Source: Microvelia longipes
Taxonomy: Eukaryota; Arthropoda; Insecta; Hemiptera; Veliidae
Length of the DNA: 64,000 bases
Direction of reading: 5' to 3'
NCBI GenBank assembly: GCA_018340805.1
Contig: JACMZG010001863.1
Location: forward strand, 29,531,654-29,595,653
The notes under the pieces were generated by a model. That model was given only the letters and a program-made list of their open reading frames with translations, made no database searches and was not told the DNA's origin. Below are positions 1-19,382 of the stretch, one piece after another. Numbering within the stretch: the first letter of the stretch is position 1; each line of letters starts with the position of its first letter. A program made the position numbers and the translations under genes.

Positions 1-183
1 AAGTTAAAAAAAATTAATATGGACCTCTGGTAAATTGGAGAGTCAACAATTACTTGCATGTTATTTAAGATGTTATGACAATTTTTTTATCATAATAAAC
101 TTGGTTACGATCTTTTTTTATGATTTTTCATTTACAAAAACGTAAGCTTAAAATATTTGTTTATAGTACAAAATAAACATTAC

Positions 184-9297
<9,114 letters not shown>

Positions 9298-9664
9298 TCT
9301 CCAGCAAAAATTAAATTCAAATTTATTAAAGGTACTCTCTCGTTTTAATCTACTTTAGAAAAATTGCATGAAAATATTGTGCTGTAAAATAACATAAAAT
9401 GATAAAACAGCAAATAAATTAATACTATGAAACTAAGAAATATAAATATTCAACACAGAATTATTTTAAATTAAACGACTAACTTTGATGAGCAAAAACG
9501 TGAGAGTAGAGAGCAGAAAAAGATAACAATACATTTCTTCTTTTTCTTCTAATCTATTCTTATTATTATTGTCTAAAATTAATACTTTTCACAATATTTT
9601 CTGTTTTTCTTTTTCATCGTTATTCATATAGACAAATAGGGTTTCAATTTCTTATAAATATTTT
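9298..9664. other. GOT2 upstream region
   Basis: AT-rich non-coding DNA immediately 5' of GOT2 (minus strand), presumably 5' UTR and promoter. I see no clear TATA box, initiator or CpG-rich stretch. The start context is GGAGA-ATG-T. Confidence 0.4.
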
Positions 9665-9724
9665 TTTATCTCCAGACGGTATATAATACGAAATTTAATG
9701 ACTAGATTTAAGAGAGTAAAGAAA

Positions 9725-9784
9725 TTACTTTTCACTCCCAAGGGAGTAAAAAGTACTTTTTACTCCATTGGGAGTAAAAAGTAA
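9725..9784. repeat. Nested GGGAGTAAAAAGT palindromes
   Basis: A perfect 24-bp palindrome at 9743-9766 (GGAGTAAAAAGT and its complement) sits inside a second inverted pair (TTACTTTTCACTCCCA / TTGGGAGTAAAAAGTAA). The same GGGAGTAAAA words frame the hairpin array at 10740-10963. Confidence 0.8.
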
Positions 9785-10210
9785 CAGTTGCCAACTTAAC
9801 TTAATAATCGACAAACTAAATAGTATATAATTATTTTTATTTGAAAACTAAGATACCTATAAATAAGAAGATATACAAGAATAAGATGTATAAAAAAGGA
9901 ATATAACATTAACAATCATTTTAAGTAGAACTAGTGTAATGCTAATAATAATATTAGAATAAATAATTTAAAAAATAAAAACTAGTTCTTTATTTAAAAG
10001 TAAAAAAATTAAGTTGGCTATCCTGATTTTTTTTAAATCATTTTAAGATTTGCATACTCATTGTTTTTTTTTTTTTGACAAAATATCATTAAATCAAAGT
10101 TTTTTTAGTTTAAAACCTTAGCTTTAACTGTTTAATCTGTCTTAAACTTTTATAATTAGATTAAAATATTACTTATAACTGCTCTAATATTCTACTCTAA
10201 TATTTCAATT

Positions 10211-10654
10211 ATGTCAGATAATATTGTGTGCGATATAGACAAACTTTTTAACAATACATCTCCTGACATTGCTATTGAGGCGAACGTGGTAAAAGAAAAC
10301 TTGTTACCAATGAAATCGAAAAAGTTATATGGCAAAGCAAGAAACAATTTTAAAAGTTGGTGTCATGATCATAATATACAACAAGTAAGTGAAAATGCAT
10401 TGCTTGTTTATTTTAATATTGAATGAAAAACAAAATAAGCGTCAAGTTTGCGGTCACTGTATTCAATGATCAAATCATCTTTGCTTGTTAATATCAAAAG
10501 CTATACATCACTAATAGCATTATTAAAAAGAAAAAGAAAAAATGAATGTGAAAGAAATGTCAAAGAAAGCGAATGTTTTTACTAAGAATCAAGTTGAAGA
10601 CTTTTGCATAATTCACCAAACGACAAGTTTCTTATGATAAAGGTAAGATAATTT
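10211..10654 (+). pseudogene. Crypton-like tyrosine recombinase N-terminal fragment, frameshifted
   Basis: The open part (10211-10426) encodes a 71-aa N-terminus with LLPMKSKKLYGKARNNFKSW and VSENALLVYF. This resembles the N-terminal SAM-like DNA-binding domain of Crypton and KIAA1958-type tyrosine recombinases. Past a frameshift the next frame reads SLRSLYSMIKSSL and SYTSLIALLKRK, then in another frame KKANVFTKNQVEDF and finally NDKFLMIK. The order matches the family (stem helix, LIAFLKRKS, K-VFT-EQI-FL, DDKFLMMKV). At least two frameshifts and a stop make this copy dead as it stands. The last codon abuts GTAAGA, a possible donor. The catalytic Arg/His/Tyr domain is absent. Confidence 0.65.
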
Positions 10655-10739
10655 TCAGTTGAAAAATCTTGAAAAAAGAAATTAAAAAAGTCATTCTTAC
10701 TTTATTTTCAATGTCGACGTCTGGAGATAAAATCTTGTA

Positions 10740-10963
10740 TGCACCTTGGGAGTAAAATGCCATTATTCCCTCGCAATAATTTCCTCCCTCGGCTTCGCTT
10801 CGGGAGTAAATGGCTATAACTTCCACGGCTTCGCCTCAGAAGTTAAACAAATAAATCCCTCGGCTTCGCCTCAGGATTTAAATCCTTTAGTTCCCTCGGC
10901 TTTTGCCTCAGGAACCAACATAATGCTCAGGGGAATAATGACATTCTTTACTCCCTTGGTGCA
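10740..10963. repeat. Tandem array of TTC-loop hairpins inside an outer palindrome
   Basis: The outer arms are 10740-10770 and 10930-10963 (TGCACCTTGGGAGTAAA against its complement TTTACTCCCTTGGTGCA). Inside are four hairpins with a common core CTCGGCTTCGCCTCAG but different, self-complementary flanks: CTCCC/GGGAG, TAACTTC/GAAGTTA, AAATCC/GGATTT and GTTCC/GGAAC. The changing yet still paired flanks argue that hairpin form, not sequence, is kept. The open frames crossing it are by-products. Confidence 0.85.
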
Positions 10964-11540
10964 TAAATAACTATTATACTTTAATTTTAGAGCTAAAGAG
11001 TCTTAAATTATTTTATTCCCTGATGTATGGATTGTAAAAATATATATTTTTGTCAAGCTTAAAAAATGTAATTGTAAGCCATAAAATTACTAAATTATGC
11101 ATATCAACGTAAAGTGTTGGTGCAAATTAACAAGATATTTAAGCTCATAGATGAGCGAAGAGCGGCCTAGAAAACTCTAAAAACTTTTTTATAGTTACTT
11201 ATATAAAGGATATAACCTTAGATTAAGGTCTCACGGACATTTTTTGTCCATTAAGAACAAATACTTTGATTTATTTCCAAACTTATTAAATCAAAGTCGA
11301 CCCAAATCGACTATTAAGTGAGTGAAAGAGGTAAGTTTATAGCAGACGCCGAGTTATAATTTTAATCGACCGTCTGTAAAAGTAAATTCAACCTCTGAAA
11401 TAAAATACCTAATACTTTATTAACAATTTTGCGGCTATAAAGGACTTATATCAATGCTGTAATTTCATTTTTTACTACAGGGCAGGAATATAAAATTTTA
11501 CTGACTGAAAAGTAAATTAAGGCACAAGATTAACAAAAAT
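10964..11540. other. AT-rich spacer, nothing recognised
   Basis: No exon, repeat or RNA gene was recognised between the hairpin array and the minisatellite. Confidence 0.4.
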
Positions 11541-12215
11541 TACCTGCAGAGGTAAAGCCGAGGAAGGAAATAAGGTTAAAGATTAAAGAAATTTAGCTGC
11601 AAAGGTGAAGCCAAGGAAAGTATTAACTTCAAAGATGAAAGAAAATTACCTGCAAAGGTGAAGCCGTGGAAAGTAATTTAGTCCAAGGATTAATAAGAAA
11701 TATCTACTGATGTGAAGCCGAGGAAGGTATTAAGTTCAAAGATAAATTAAGAGTACCTGCAAAGGTGAAGCCGTGGAAAGTAATTTTGCCCTAAGATAAG
11801 TAAAAATTGCCTGCAGAGATGAAGCCAAGGAAAGTATTAAGTTCAAAGATAATGAAAAGAACCTGCAAAGGTGAAGTCAAGGAAAGTAATTTAGCCCAAA
11901 GATTAATAAAAATTGCCTGCAGAGATGAAGCCGAGGAAGGTATTAAGTTCAAAGATAAATGAAAAGTACCTGCAAAGGTGAAGCCGTGAAAAGTAATTTT
12001 GCCCTAAGATAAATAAAAATTTCCTGCAGAGGTGAAGTCGAGGAAGGTATTAAGTTCAAAGATGAAAGAAAATTACCTGCAAAGGTGAAGCCAAGGAAAG
12101 TAATTTAACCCAAAGATTAATAAAAACTACCTGCAGAGGTGAAGTCGAGGAAGGTTTTAAGTTCAAAGATAAAAGACAATTATCTGCAGAGATGAAGCCG
12201 AGGAAAGTAATTTAC
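11541..12215 (+). repeat. Minisatellite, about 13 units of about 53 bp
   Basis: Each unit starts near (A/G)CCTGCA(A/G)AG(G/A)TGAAGCC(G/A)AGG followed by AAAGTAATTT or AAGGTATTAAGTTC. Alternation of the two tails gives a higher-order period of about 107-115 bp. The core complement (CCTCGGCTTCACCTC) is one base away from the hairpin core at 10740-10963, which suggests a common origin. Confidence 0.9.
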
Positions 12216-13300
12216 AATATGACGAATAATTTTTAAAGGAAAATGTATGCATTTGAAAATACATATAGAATAAATACATTCTTATATTACCAAAATAATA
12301 AGAATTAACTTATTAATACTTGTGTGTATTAATTCTTATTATATTAGAATATTAAAACTTATAATAAATTGTGTGTTAATATAAGTAAATTCTAATCAAA
12401 TTAAAATTGACCCACAATAATAAAATTTAGTGCAATAAAAAATAGTGTAAGTAGGTATTTAGGACATCTGGCCCATTGATGTGCAAAGTTTGAAAAGTAT
12501 TCCCTGATCAATATTTTTGACAGATTAACGAAATACTGGATTGCCGCTAATAAATAGTAAAATAACGATTTAAAAAAATTATGAGAAAAATACCATATCG
12601 ATCCTACATGACTCTGATTATTCAAAAAAGTCATAGTATTCATGCATGTATACATGCCTGTATAGATGCATGAATAGATAGATAGACAGATGCATGTGTA
12701 CCTGCCTCGCTTCGCTCACAATTAAATAGAGTCGATGATGAACAAATTTCAATTTTACTGCCTAGGAACATAATAATATATTAATTTATAATACTTGCAT
12801 ACTTACGAAAAATAAATAAAAATAAGAAAAAAATAACAAAGTTAATACATAATTTTAACTTGGGGGGTATAAACTTATGAGCTATAAGTGAAATGAATAA
12901 ATTCAAAATAAAGTTGGATGGCTTTCTTCTTGAATTTTTATTGTCTACGGACTAAGGGCATTTGTAATACGGCACGCGTAATTACATCCTATTGCAAACA
13001 ATGTGTAATTTAAACATATGTAAATGTAGAAGGATTACGTAAAACAATTTGGTAAATTATTTATTCTTTTTATGATGGATTTGACACGGGCTAGTTGAAA
13101 ATAAGCTGTAGCAATAATGCTTTTATTGCTTATTTATTACTCAAGATAGGACAAACAATAAACTATATGAATAATTACACTATAAAATATTGTTCTTGTT
13201 ATACATATCTATATATATGTTTAACTCTTATATAAATTTTAATTTAATTAAAGAAAATTCAAATACTGTCAAATGAATTAACAAGGAAAGTTGTTTATTT
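12216..13300. other. AT-rich non-coding stretch
   Basis: Short palindromic fragments occur (AATAAGAATTAA at about 12298 and 12330, GCATGTATACATGC at about 12643), plus a GCTTCGC word at 12709. No gene was recognised. Confidence 0.4.
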
Positions 13301-13304
13301 GAAT

Positions 13305-13670
13305 CCCAAAACCGGGATTTACACCTGGTTAGGTTACTCGATATTTACCTGAACTATCCGTTTCAAGTGTTTATAAGACCTCCTAAGTAGATTAGTAAAT
13401 TTGCCTGTTATATTATCATAACGCCTAGTGTGTTTACTCTACAGAGATAAAACTTGGCACAAAAATCAATGTTTAGTTTTGCTATCCAAAATGGGTAGCA
13501 TGGTGACCACTAGGAATGAAGACGTAGTGCAGTATTTTGGACGTAATCACATTTGGTGATTATTTTATTTTGAGTAGAAGCGAAGCGAGTCCGAAGTATT
13601 GAGGATGGGCGTAACGAATCCGATATGATGAGGAAAAATTCTGAGGTACACCGTACCCGAATACTTATTT
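13305..13670 (+). mobile_element. 5S-module repeat, internally deleted copy
   Basis: Starts in the AAACCGGGATTT segment and ends GAAAAATTCTGAGGTACACC. Most of the middle is missing. The 5S module survives only as GGTGACCACTAGGAAT. The tail GCGAAGCGAGTCCGAAGTA is intact. Confidence 0.7.
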
Positions 13671-14151
13671 TTTCATTGTTGTGTCTATAAATTTGAAATT
13701 GATACAAAATACCTCCAAACCGTGTAACGGATATTAGGTTTTATAACATTACGATAAATTAATATGTTAAGAACATTACTTAGTAGGACAAAACGACTTT
13801 TAATTTTTAATAAAAAGTGAACAGTATAGTTTCAGAAAAATTTAAATAAATTATTTAAAACTAGGTGCAGATCTACGGGGTGCGATTATTACTGTAATCG
13901 GATATATTATATATTATTATATGTGTGTGTATGTTATATGCCCCTCCCCCCTCTTATAGGCAAAAACTGGATCCGCCCTTGTTTTCAACCACCATAAGTA
14001 CACCAAATTCATTGGTAAATAACTTTCCATGATACATTTATGATGGAAAATTATGTATTTTCACAAGTTATGACTATAAGAAGAAAAGTTATCTTAAAAT
14101 TTTTATTTTTAAAAATAAAAGTATTTGTATGCATTTTTACTTTTATCTAAG

Positions 14152-14275
14152 TACCGTAGGTATATAGGAGAAGTTATTTGCAAAAAAAAATCCATAACCG
14201 GAATATTACCGAAATTTTCCGTTCAAAGTGTTTTAAGACCTCCTAAGTGGTTTTAACAAAGTTCTATGTATGTGT
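14152..14275 (+). repeat. 5S-module repeat, first 120 bp only
   Basis: TACCGTAGGTATATAGGAGA, CCATAACCGG and AAGACCTCCTAAGTGG match the left end of the family. It breaks off at the TGTGTG tract. Confidence 0.65.
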
Positions 14276-14545
14276 GGTGTGTAATAGGGTGAGGAGGCAA
14301 AGCCAGGCAAATAGGCCACGTTCTTGCCAGCCCTGATTCCTTAGTCCTCACCACCTCTAACAAAAATCTCTTGAAAAGGTTGATATATTCTAGGATATCT
14401 CTCCAACTAAGAGAAGAATGTTTCTCTTCATACATTTAAATATGCGGGTGCGAAGAGAAGTATAGGCCTCACACTCTGCAAGTAGGTGAAAGGCTGTCTC
14501 CTTATAATAATGCCCACACATGAAACAGTTAGCCTCTGAGATTAT
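14260..14545 (-). pseudogene. Non-LTR retrotransposon zinc-knuckle tail
   Basis: On the minus strand the frame reads CFMCGHYYKETAFHLLAECE followed by SLRTRIF, the CxxC...HLLxEC knuckle at the C-terminus of many jockey/R1-like reverse transcriptases. After a frame change, LSWRDILEYINLFKRFLLE aligns with the usual LxLxxILxFIxxTGLL end. Frame breaks show decay. A sister fragment lies at 33300-33520. Confidence 0.65.
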
Positions 14546-15505
14546 GACTAAAATATTAAGATGTTTATTTAATCTTTAGTGACCGTCAGAACACTAGTTC
14601 CCTACAATGTGACTTTATTCACCTCCCGTTCACGTTCCAAACTTACAGTACGAAAATAAAAGGGTATTATGCATATACCTTTTTTGTGAACACAGTACAG
14701 GACAAACTAACAGCTTTTATCGAAATTAATTTGGGATTTTTGCCATATGGTGTTAAATTTAAAAATGGAACCATTTTTATATTTTCAAACATTTTAAAAA
14801 AAAGAGGGCAGTTGAAATTATTTAAACGGTCCTCAATATATCAAAATTGAATAACCATCCCGCTTTTTTTTATTAGGCATGATGTATAGTCAACAGTCAT
14901 TTCGATAGTTTGCATGACAATAATCATGCACTTTTCACCTTGCACATGCGCAAGATGAAAAGTGCATCACCAAGACGCAATAAATAATTCCATCCCTTTT
15001 AATGGTTATCAATCCTTGCTCTTTAGCGAAAAAAAGTCATTTTTTATCCTCTATCATCATCATCATTAAACGTGTAACACAATATTCTTGAAGGATAAAA
15101 CTGGTATAAAAATCCTTGTTATGAATAATTTAAGTAAATTATTTTACTTCAATTTTTTTTCCAAAAGTATTTTTAAATTTTTACTGCTTGCAAACAATTA
15201 TTTTTCTTTAGAATCATTACTTCAACAAGGATATTAATTTCCTTAAGGATTTAAAGGTTGAAGACATTTTCCTAGCAAAATGCTTCCATGCTTGATGGAA
15301 TCAATGTCATAATTTAGAATGTCAGACTTAGCATGTATGACTTCCGTTTAAGTCTTATCATCTCTGCTCTGGTCAGCGTTTTGCAATTATCTCTCTTAAT
15401 GCATGTATATGTTTAAAATTAGTCATTGGTCCTCTTCAAATACTAGATGCCTTTTACCTGCCTCTGTTCAAACTAGCATGGAAGCTAACCAAGACAACTC
15501 AGCAA
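14546..15505. other. Non-coding AT-rich stretch
   Basis: One hairpin is visible near 14930-14965 (ATGCACTTTTCACCTTGC facing GCAAGATGAAAAGTGCAT). No gene was recognised. Confidence 0.4.
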
Positions 15506-15510
15506 GGTAT

Positions 15511-15541
15511 TAGCGAATTTCCTTTGGAAAAATCGCTAATG
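15511..15541. repeat. Palindromic motif TTAGCGAATTTCCTTTGG...
   Basis: ATTAGCGAATTTCC, TTT, then GGAAAAATCGCTAAT folds into a hairpin. Related words occur at 15690-15718, 33551-33575 (inverted), 33676-33703 and 62258-62289. The 62258 copy shares the downstream GGAGTCGGAC-type tail, indicating a dispersed family. Confidence 0.6.
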
Positions 15542-15754
15542 GGATGATGTCATGACGGAAGTCGAACTTCGGAATACGACATAAATCCGTTTCAGAGGTT
15601 CCTGATGACGATGCTTCTAAAATTAGCAGTGCACATCATTATTTGTACTATTTTAATGCTCATTTGGTTTCATTATTGGTCTTATATAATTTAGCGCATT
15701 TCCTTTGAAAAATACAGAAAAAATGAGTTAAGAGTAGTTCTTGATAATTGAATA

Positions 15755-15880
15755 ACTGCTCAAAAAAATAGTTATAAAGCATTAACCAAATCCATAAGCA
15801 ACAAATGGATTGTTAAGCACGGAAACACGTATTCAAAAGGAAATTCGCCCGACATGCGTACCACCGCGCTAGAATTTGTT
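15755..15880 (-). repeat. Solo right arm of the 33171-33846 inverted-repeat element
   Basis: AATGGATTGTTAAGCACGGA, then a diverged GACATGCGTACCACCGCGC, matches the right arm at 33715-33840. No matching left arm was found nearby. Confidence 0.6.
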
Positions 15881-16619
15881 TGCTTGAAAGGAGAAAAGTA
15901 AATTTATTTTTTAACCAACATTTAAAGAAACCTATAGTGGAGTTGTCTAATGAGAAAAAAATGTAACTTTACTCGACTTCTAGTTCAAAGAAAAAATCTT
16001 TGAAATAAGATTTCAAAAATAATCTTTTCAAAATCAAGCCTTTTAAATTTAATTATGAAGACGTCGGATAAAATGGAGTTGCGCAAATCGTCTTGAATGT
16101 TATACTATAAAAGAGAAAATTGAATTTGTCAGGTTTTATTGTTCTTCAAAATCTTACTAGAATGACACTGTTTAAGTTCTTTTTCACCTTTTAATTAACT
16201 TTTTTTATATTTACAAGATTAATCCTTTATTTGAACAAAATTTTTATGCTTTAATTTATTTTAGTTTATTTCATTTTTGTGAAAATTTATTTATTAATGA
16301 TAGTTATTATAATATATAGTTATTAATAATCACATCATAATAATTTTAATAGACACAAGATTTGTAATTAGGTTAACGCCTTATATTCTATTAGGATACT
16401 AATCCAACAATACATTTCCGTAATTTGGGTTTAATATATAAAATAAAGCCGTAAACCTTCTAAATTTAACAATAAGATATGTACTACTTAAGTTTAATTA
16501 GTATTATCTTATTTTATTATTTTCTCACGTTATAATTGATTAAAAAATGCCTATACGTGTCAGGGAATGCTATAGTAATGGAGTTAAAGGGGCGGGCGGG
16601 ATTTATTAGAGTCATCCAT

Positions 16620-16650
16620 ACGATATATATAATAAATATATTATATATAT

Positions 16651-16694
<44 letters not shown>

Positions 16695-16710
16695 TATATA
16701 TATATAATTG
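16620..16710. repeat. (TA)n microsatellite
   Basis: Nearly pure TA dinucleotides with occasional AAT interruptions. Confidence 0.95.
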
Positions 16711-16729
16711 TATGGATATAAATCACTAC

Positions 16730-17600
16730 GATAGATGATAATAAAAATATTATCACTTCTTGTCCTTTAAGTTTCGTGTTTTAGTGTGAGAGCCGACTCT
16801 GTTAAAACAATTTGCGCCACCTTCAGCCGTTGTCTTCAGCAACTGTTGTTTTTCTGTTGTCTATTGTAATACCTCATCTAATGTATTAGAATCACACCTA
16901 TCACACTAAATATGTAACTTTTTTATTCTTTCTCATGCCTTTATTTAATTTTATTGATAAATTATGTAATTTTTTCTAAAGTAAGTATAAAATCTTAAGT
17001 ACAGTATGTATTAAATCAACTTCTATTTGTTCAATATCATTTTAAAGATGTAATTGCCTATGTTTTCAGGTACCTTGTCAGCTTAAAATTAAATTTTTAA
17101 CAATTTTTAATGATGGTTGTTGAAATAAGTTGAATTGCTTGGACGGGAACTAATGTTATATTAAAAAAGCTATTTTAATATAATTTAACCTCCCTTTCCA
17201 TAAGTTGCAACTTAAGTTGACCAAGATAAAATGTATATTAATGTTTGCGTTAAAGTTATCACTGTAACTATGTTATGACCACTATGTTATGATTTTGTTT
17301 GTTGCATGCTCAGTAGTTTTATATGCCTCTAATGGTTTCATAATTGCGTTCTTATTTATTTACAGGTTTTCAAAAACAACTTTTGCCTTTGATTGATATT
17401 ACATGTGATATTAATTGTTATTTTTTCAGTCAATTTTGTTGATTTACCTGCAGAATTATGTTCCATTTTCTCTAAAGGTTACTCGAAGTGTAATGCACCC
17501 GCAGAGCTCTGTTTCTGTAACATATTTTAGAGTATGCTCGCTTATTTACTTTACAGTTACATCATTATAATACAATACAATATTAACACCATAATTTCTT
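16730..17600. other. Region upstream of the duplicated block; no secure exon
   Basis: I searched here for a signal-peptide exon of the downstream neuropeptide gene. The least bad candidate is the plus-strand frame from ATG 17289 (MILFVACSVVLYASNG...), which would need a weak GTTTCA donor after AATG to reach the phase of exon 19022/23354. That is speculative. The 16790-16860 stretch is less AT-rich and could be 5' UTR. Confidence 0.2.
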
Positions 17601-17604
17601 CAAG

Positions 17605-18425
17605 AGAGTAAAAATCGGGTACGGGGAACCTCAGAACTTTCCTCATCACATCGGATTTGCTACGCTCATCCTCCCTACTTCCAACTCAATTTGCTCCCCC
17701 GCATAATAAACAATTCATCAAATTTATATTCCAACACGTCTTCGGACTCCCTTCGCTCGTTCTCAGATCGTAAACACATTCACTCTTAGCGGTCACTCAT
17801 ACTGCCCAGACCATACTCGATGCTGCTTAACTTTTATGATCCACCAAAAATCATGGACAGATATACTTGTTGTATTAAAACGGAATTAAGTGTACTTATT
17901 TATTACGTAAAGGTATATACTTGAGCCCCATTTCAATTCAATTCCATTATTTTCCGATTTTTTACAATGATTTGAAAAATGTATACAAGTCATGCGATAA
18001 CAATTGAACTAATGCTGATAATAAGATTAAGCACAGCACATACGGTAGTCTTATACATAGCCATGTATAACGGTAACATGCGTGCCAGATTTCACCGGAT
18101 AGCACCATTTTCCGCGTTTTATACTTTTTCGAAATTTTCGCTGAGAATTTTTTGCGGGTTAATGACGTCATGAAAAAATATTTTACGAATAGCACAACTA
18201 CAGCGGTAGATTGCTCTTCGTACAAAGTTTCAACTCTCTAGCATAAATACACTGGGAGCTACGATTATAACAAACACATACAGACAGACAACTTTGCTAA
18301 AACCATTCAGGAGTCTTAAATACACTGAAACGAATATATTCCGGTTACATCCCGGTTTCGGATTTTTTTTTGCAAACACAATACGTTTCCTATATACCTA
18401 CGGTATAAATGAGGAAAAGTAAAAA
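17605..18425 (-). mobile_element. 5S-module repeat, near full-length reference copy (about 820 bp)
   Basis: The most complete copy. On the minus strand it runs from ACCGTAGGTATATAGG through a TGTGTCTGT tract, GACGTCATTAACCCGC and a 5S-like module at 17789-17844 (GGATCATAAAAGTTAAGCAG, GAGTATGGTCTGGGC, GAGTGACCGCT). It then passes through CGAGCGAAGGGAGTCCGAAG and ends GGTTCCCCGTACCCG. The module matches 5S rRNA from the GATCACCGAAGTTAAGCA stretch through the GGATGGGTGACCGCCTGGGAAT stretch, i.e. boxes A to C of the pol III internal promoter. That makes it SINE3-like, although the module sits about 560 bp from one end. No ORF. Confidence 0.85.
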
Positions 18426-19021
18426 GTCGATCAAACACAGAAAAAACAAAAAAAAAGACGGCTTTGTAAATAATACATAATGATAAATACTACACATAAT
18501 AATACAAAAATGTGAAACAATAATGTAAAGATGTAACAAAATAAATATAATCGTATAAAGGGTGAAGATAAATAGATTTATATACAGGATGAAAATAAAT
18601 TTTAAAAAAATACAAAAGTGAACAAAAATAAAATAAAAATCTTGGATTTGGTGCGAGGATCAAATGAAACGTTTCCCTTACAGGGTTTGCTGTCCTTATT
18701 TAGATCCACGCCTAATATTTGTCAGGACTATAGTAACCCTAGATAAAGCTTACATCGATACTCGGATCTTGGATGGTAAGCATTAAGTAAAATTCATTTA
18801 TCATAAAGAGTTCAAGTGTTGAAGGAAAATATAATTCTAAATCATTACTGTAACTTGTGCAAGCTAGTATTCGTATAGTACTCGGTTTGTGGAATAAATT
18901 TAAAATTATACCAATAGAGAACAAGTCGATCTATATAGATTCGCTATCGAAACGTTTTTACCTTTCTTCTCACCGAATCAAGAATTTAAGTAACAATTAA
19001 TTATGTATTTTATTCTCTCAG

Positions 19022-19212
19022 AACCAAGAGGATTAGAATTCTAGCAAGAAGAGTTATCCGTTCTGGTCCAGTTAGATGTTCAGGTAGCTTGCTAGATTTG
19101 CCGGGATGTTCTGATCAAGGAGGCAAGAGAACCGTAGGTACGGAGTTCTTGGGCAAAAGAGCAAGCAGCAGACTTCTAGATATTACTACACTTACTTCAC
19201 GTTCTTTCACAG
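19022..19212 (+). pseudogene. EFLamide-like neuropeptide exon, copy 1, frameshifted
   Basis: 191 nt between CTCTCAG and CACAG|GTTCGT, one base shorter than its twin at 23354-23545. The missing T in GAATTCTAG (copy 2 has GAATTTCTAG) gives an immediate TAG after GLEF. The rest, including GTAGGTACGGAGTTCTTGGG for VGTEFLG, is unchanged. Because other differences from copy 2 are also single-base homopolymer losses, an assembly error is as likely as a real pseudogene. Confidence 0.65.
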
Positions 19213-19382
19213 GTTCGTAATTGCATAGTGTAAATATTTAAATAGTAGATAGTAATGAAATCGCAAATCGAACCAGACTATTTGGTACAGCTATCATTGT
19301 GGTATGTGGCTGTGATTACAAATAACCATGTATGCTATGAAATTTAACCTTAGAATGTTGTTCATTTGCTAAAATTTAGTTC

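Larger units (their letters stand above)
9665..10731 (+). mobile_element. Possible recombinase element bounded by 13-bp inverted repeats
   Basis: TTTATCTCCAGAC at 9665-9677 is exactly inverted as GTCTGGAGATAAA at 10719-10731. Between them lie GGGAGTAAAA palindromes (9725-9784) and a tyrosine-recombinase fragment. The same GGGAGTAAAA motif resumes just past the right repeat. The pairing could be chance; I put it as a candidate element only, since typical Cryptons lack terminal inverted repeats. Confidence 0.35.

Noticed and set aside
15611..15694. Hydrophobic frame MLLKLAVHIIICTILM as a signal-peptide exon
   Set aside because: It lies in repeat sequence similar to about 33640-33690, lacks a good donor and is in the wrong phase for the downstream exons.
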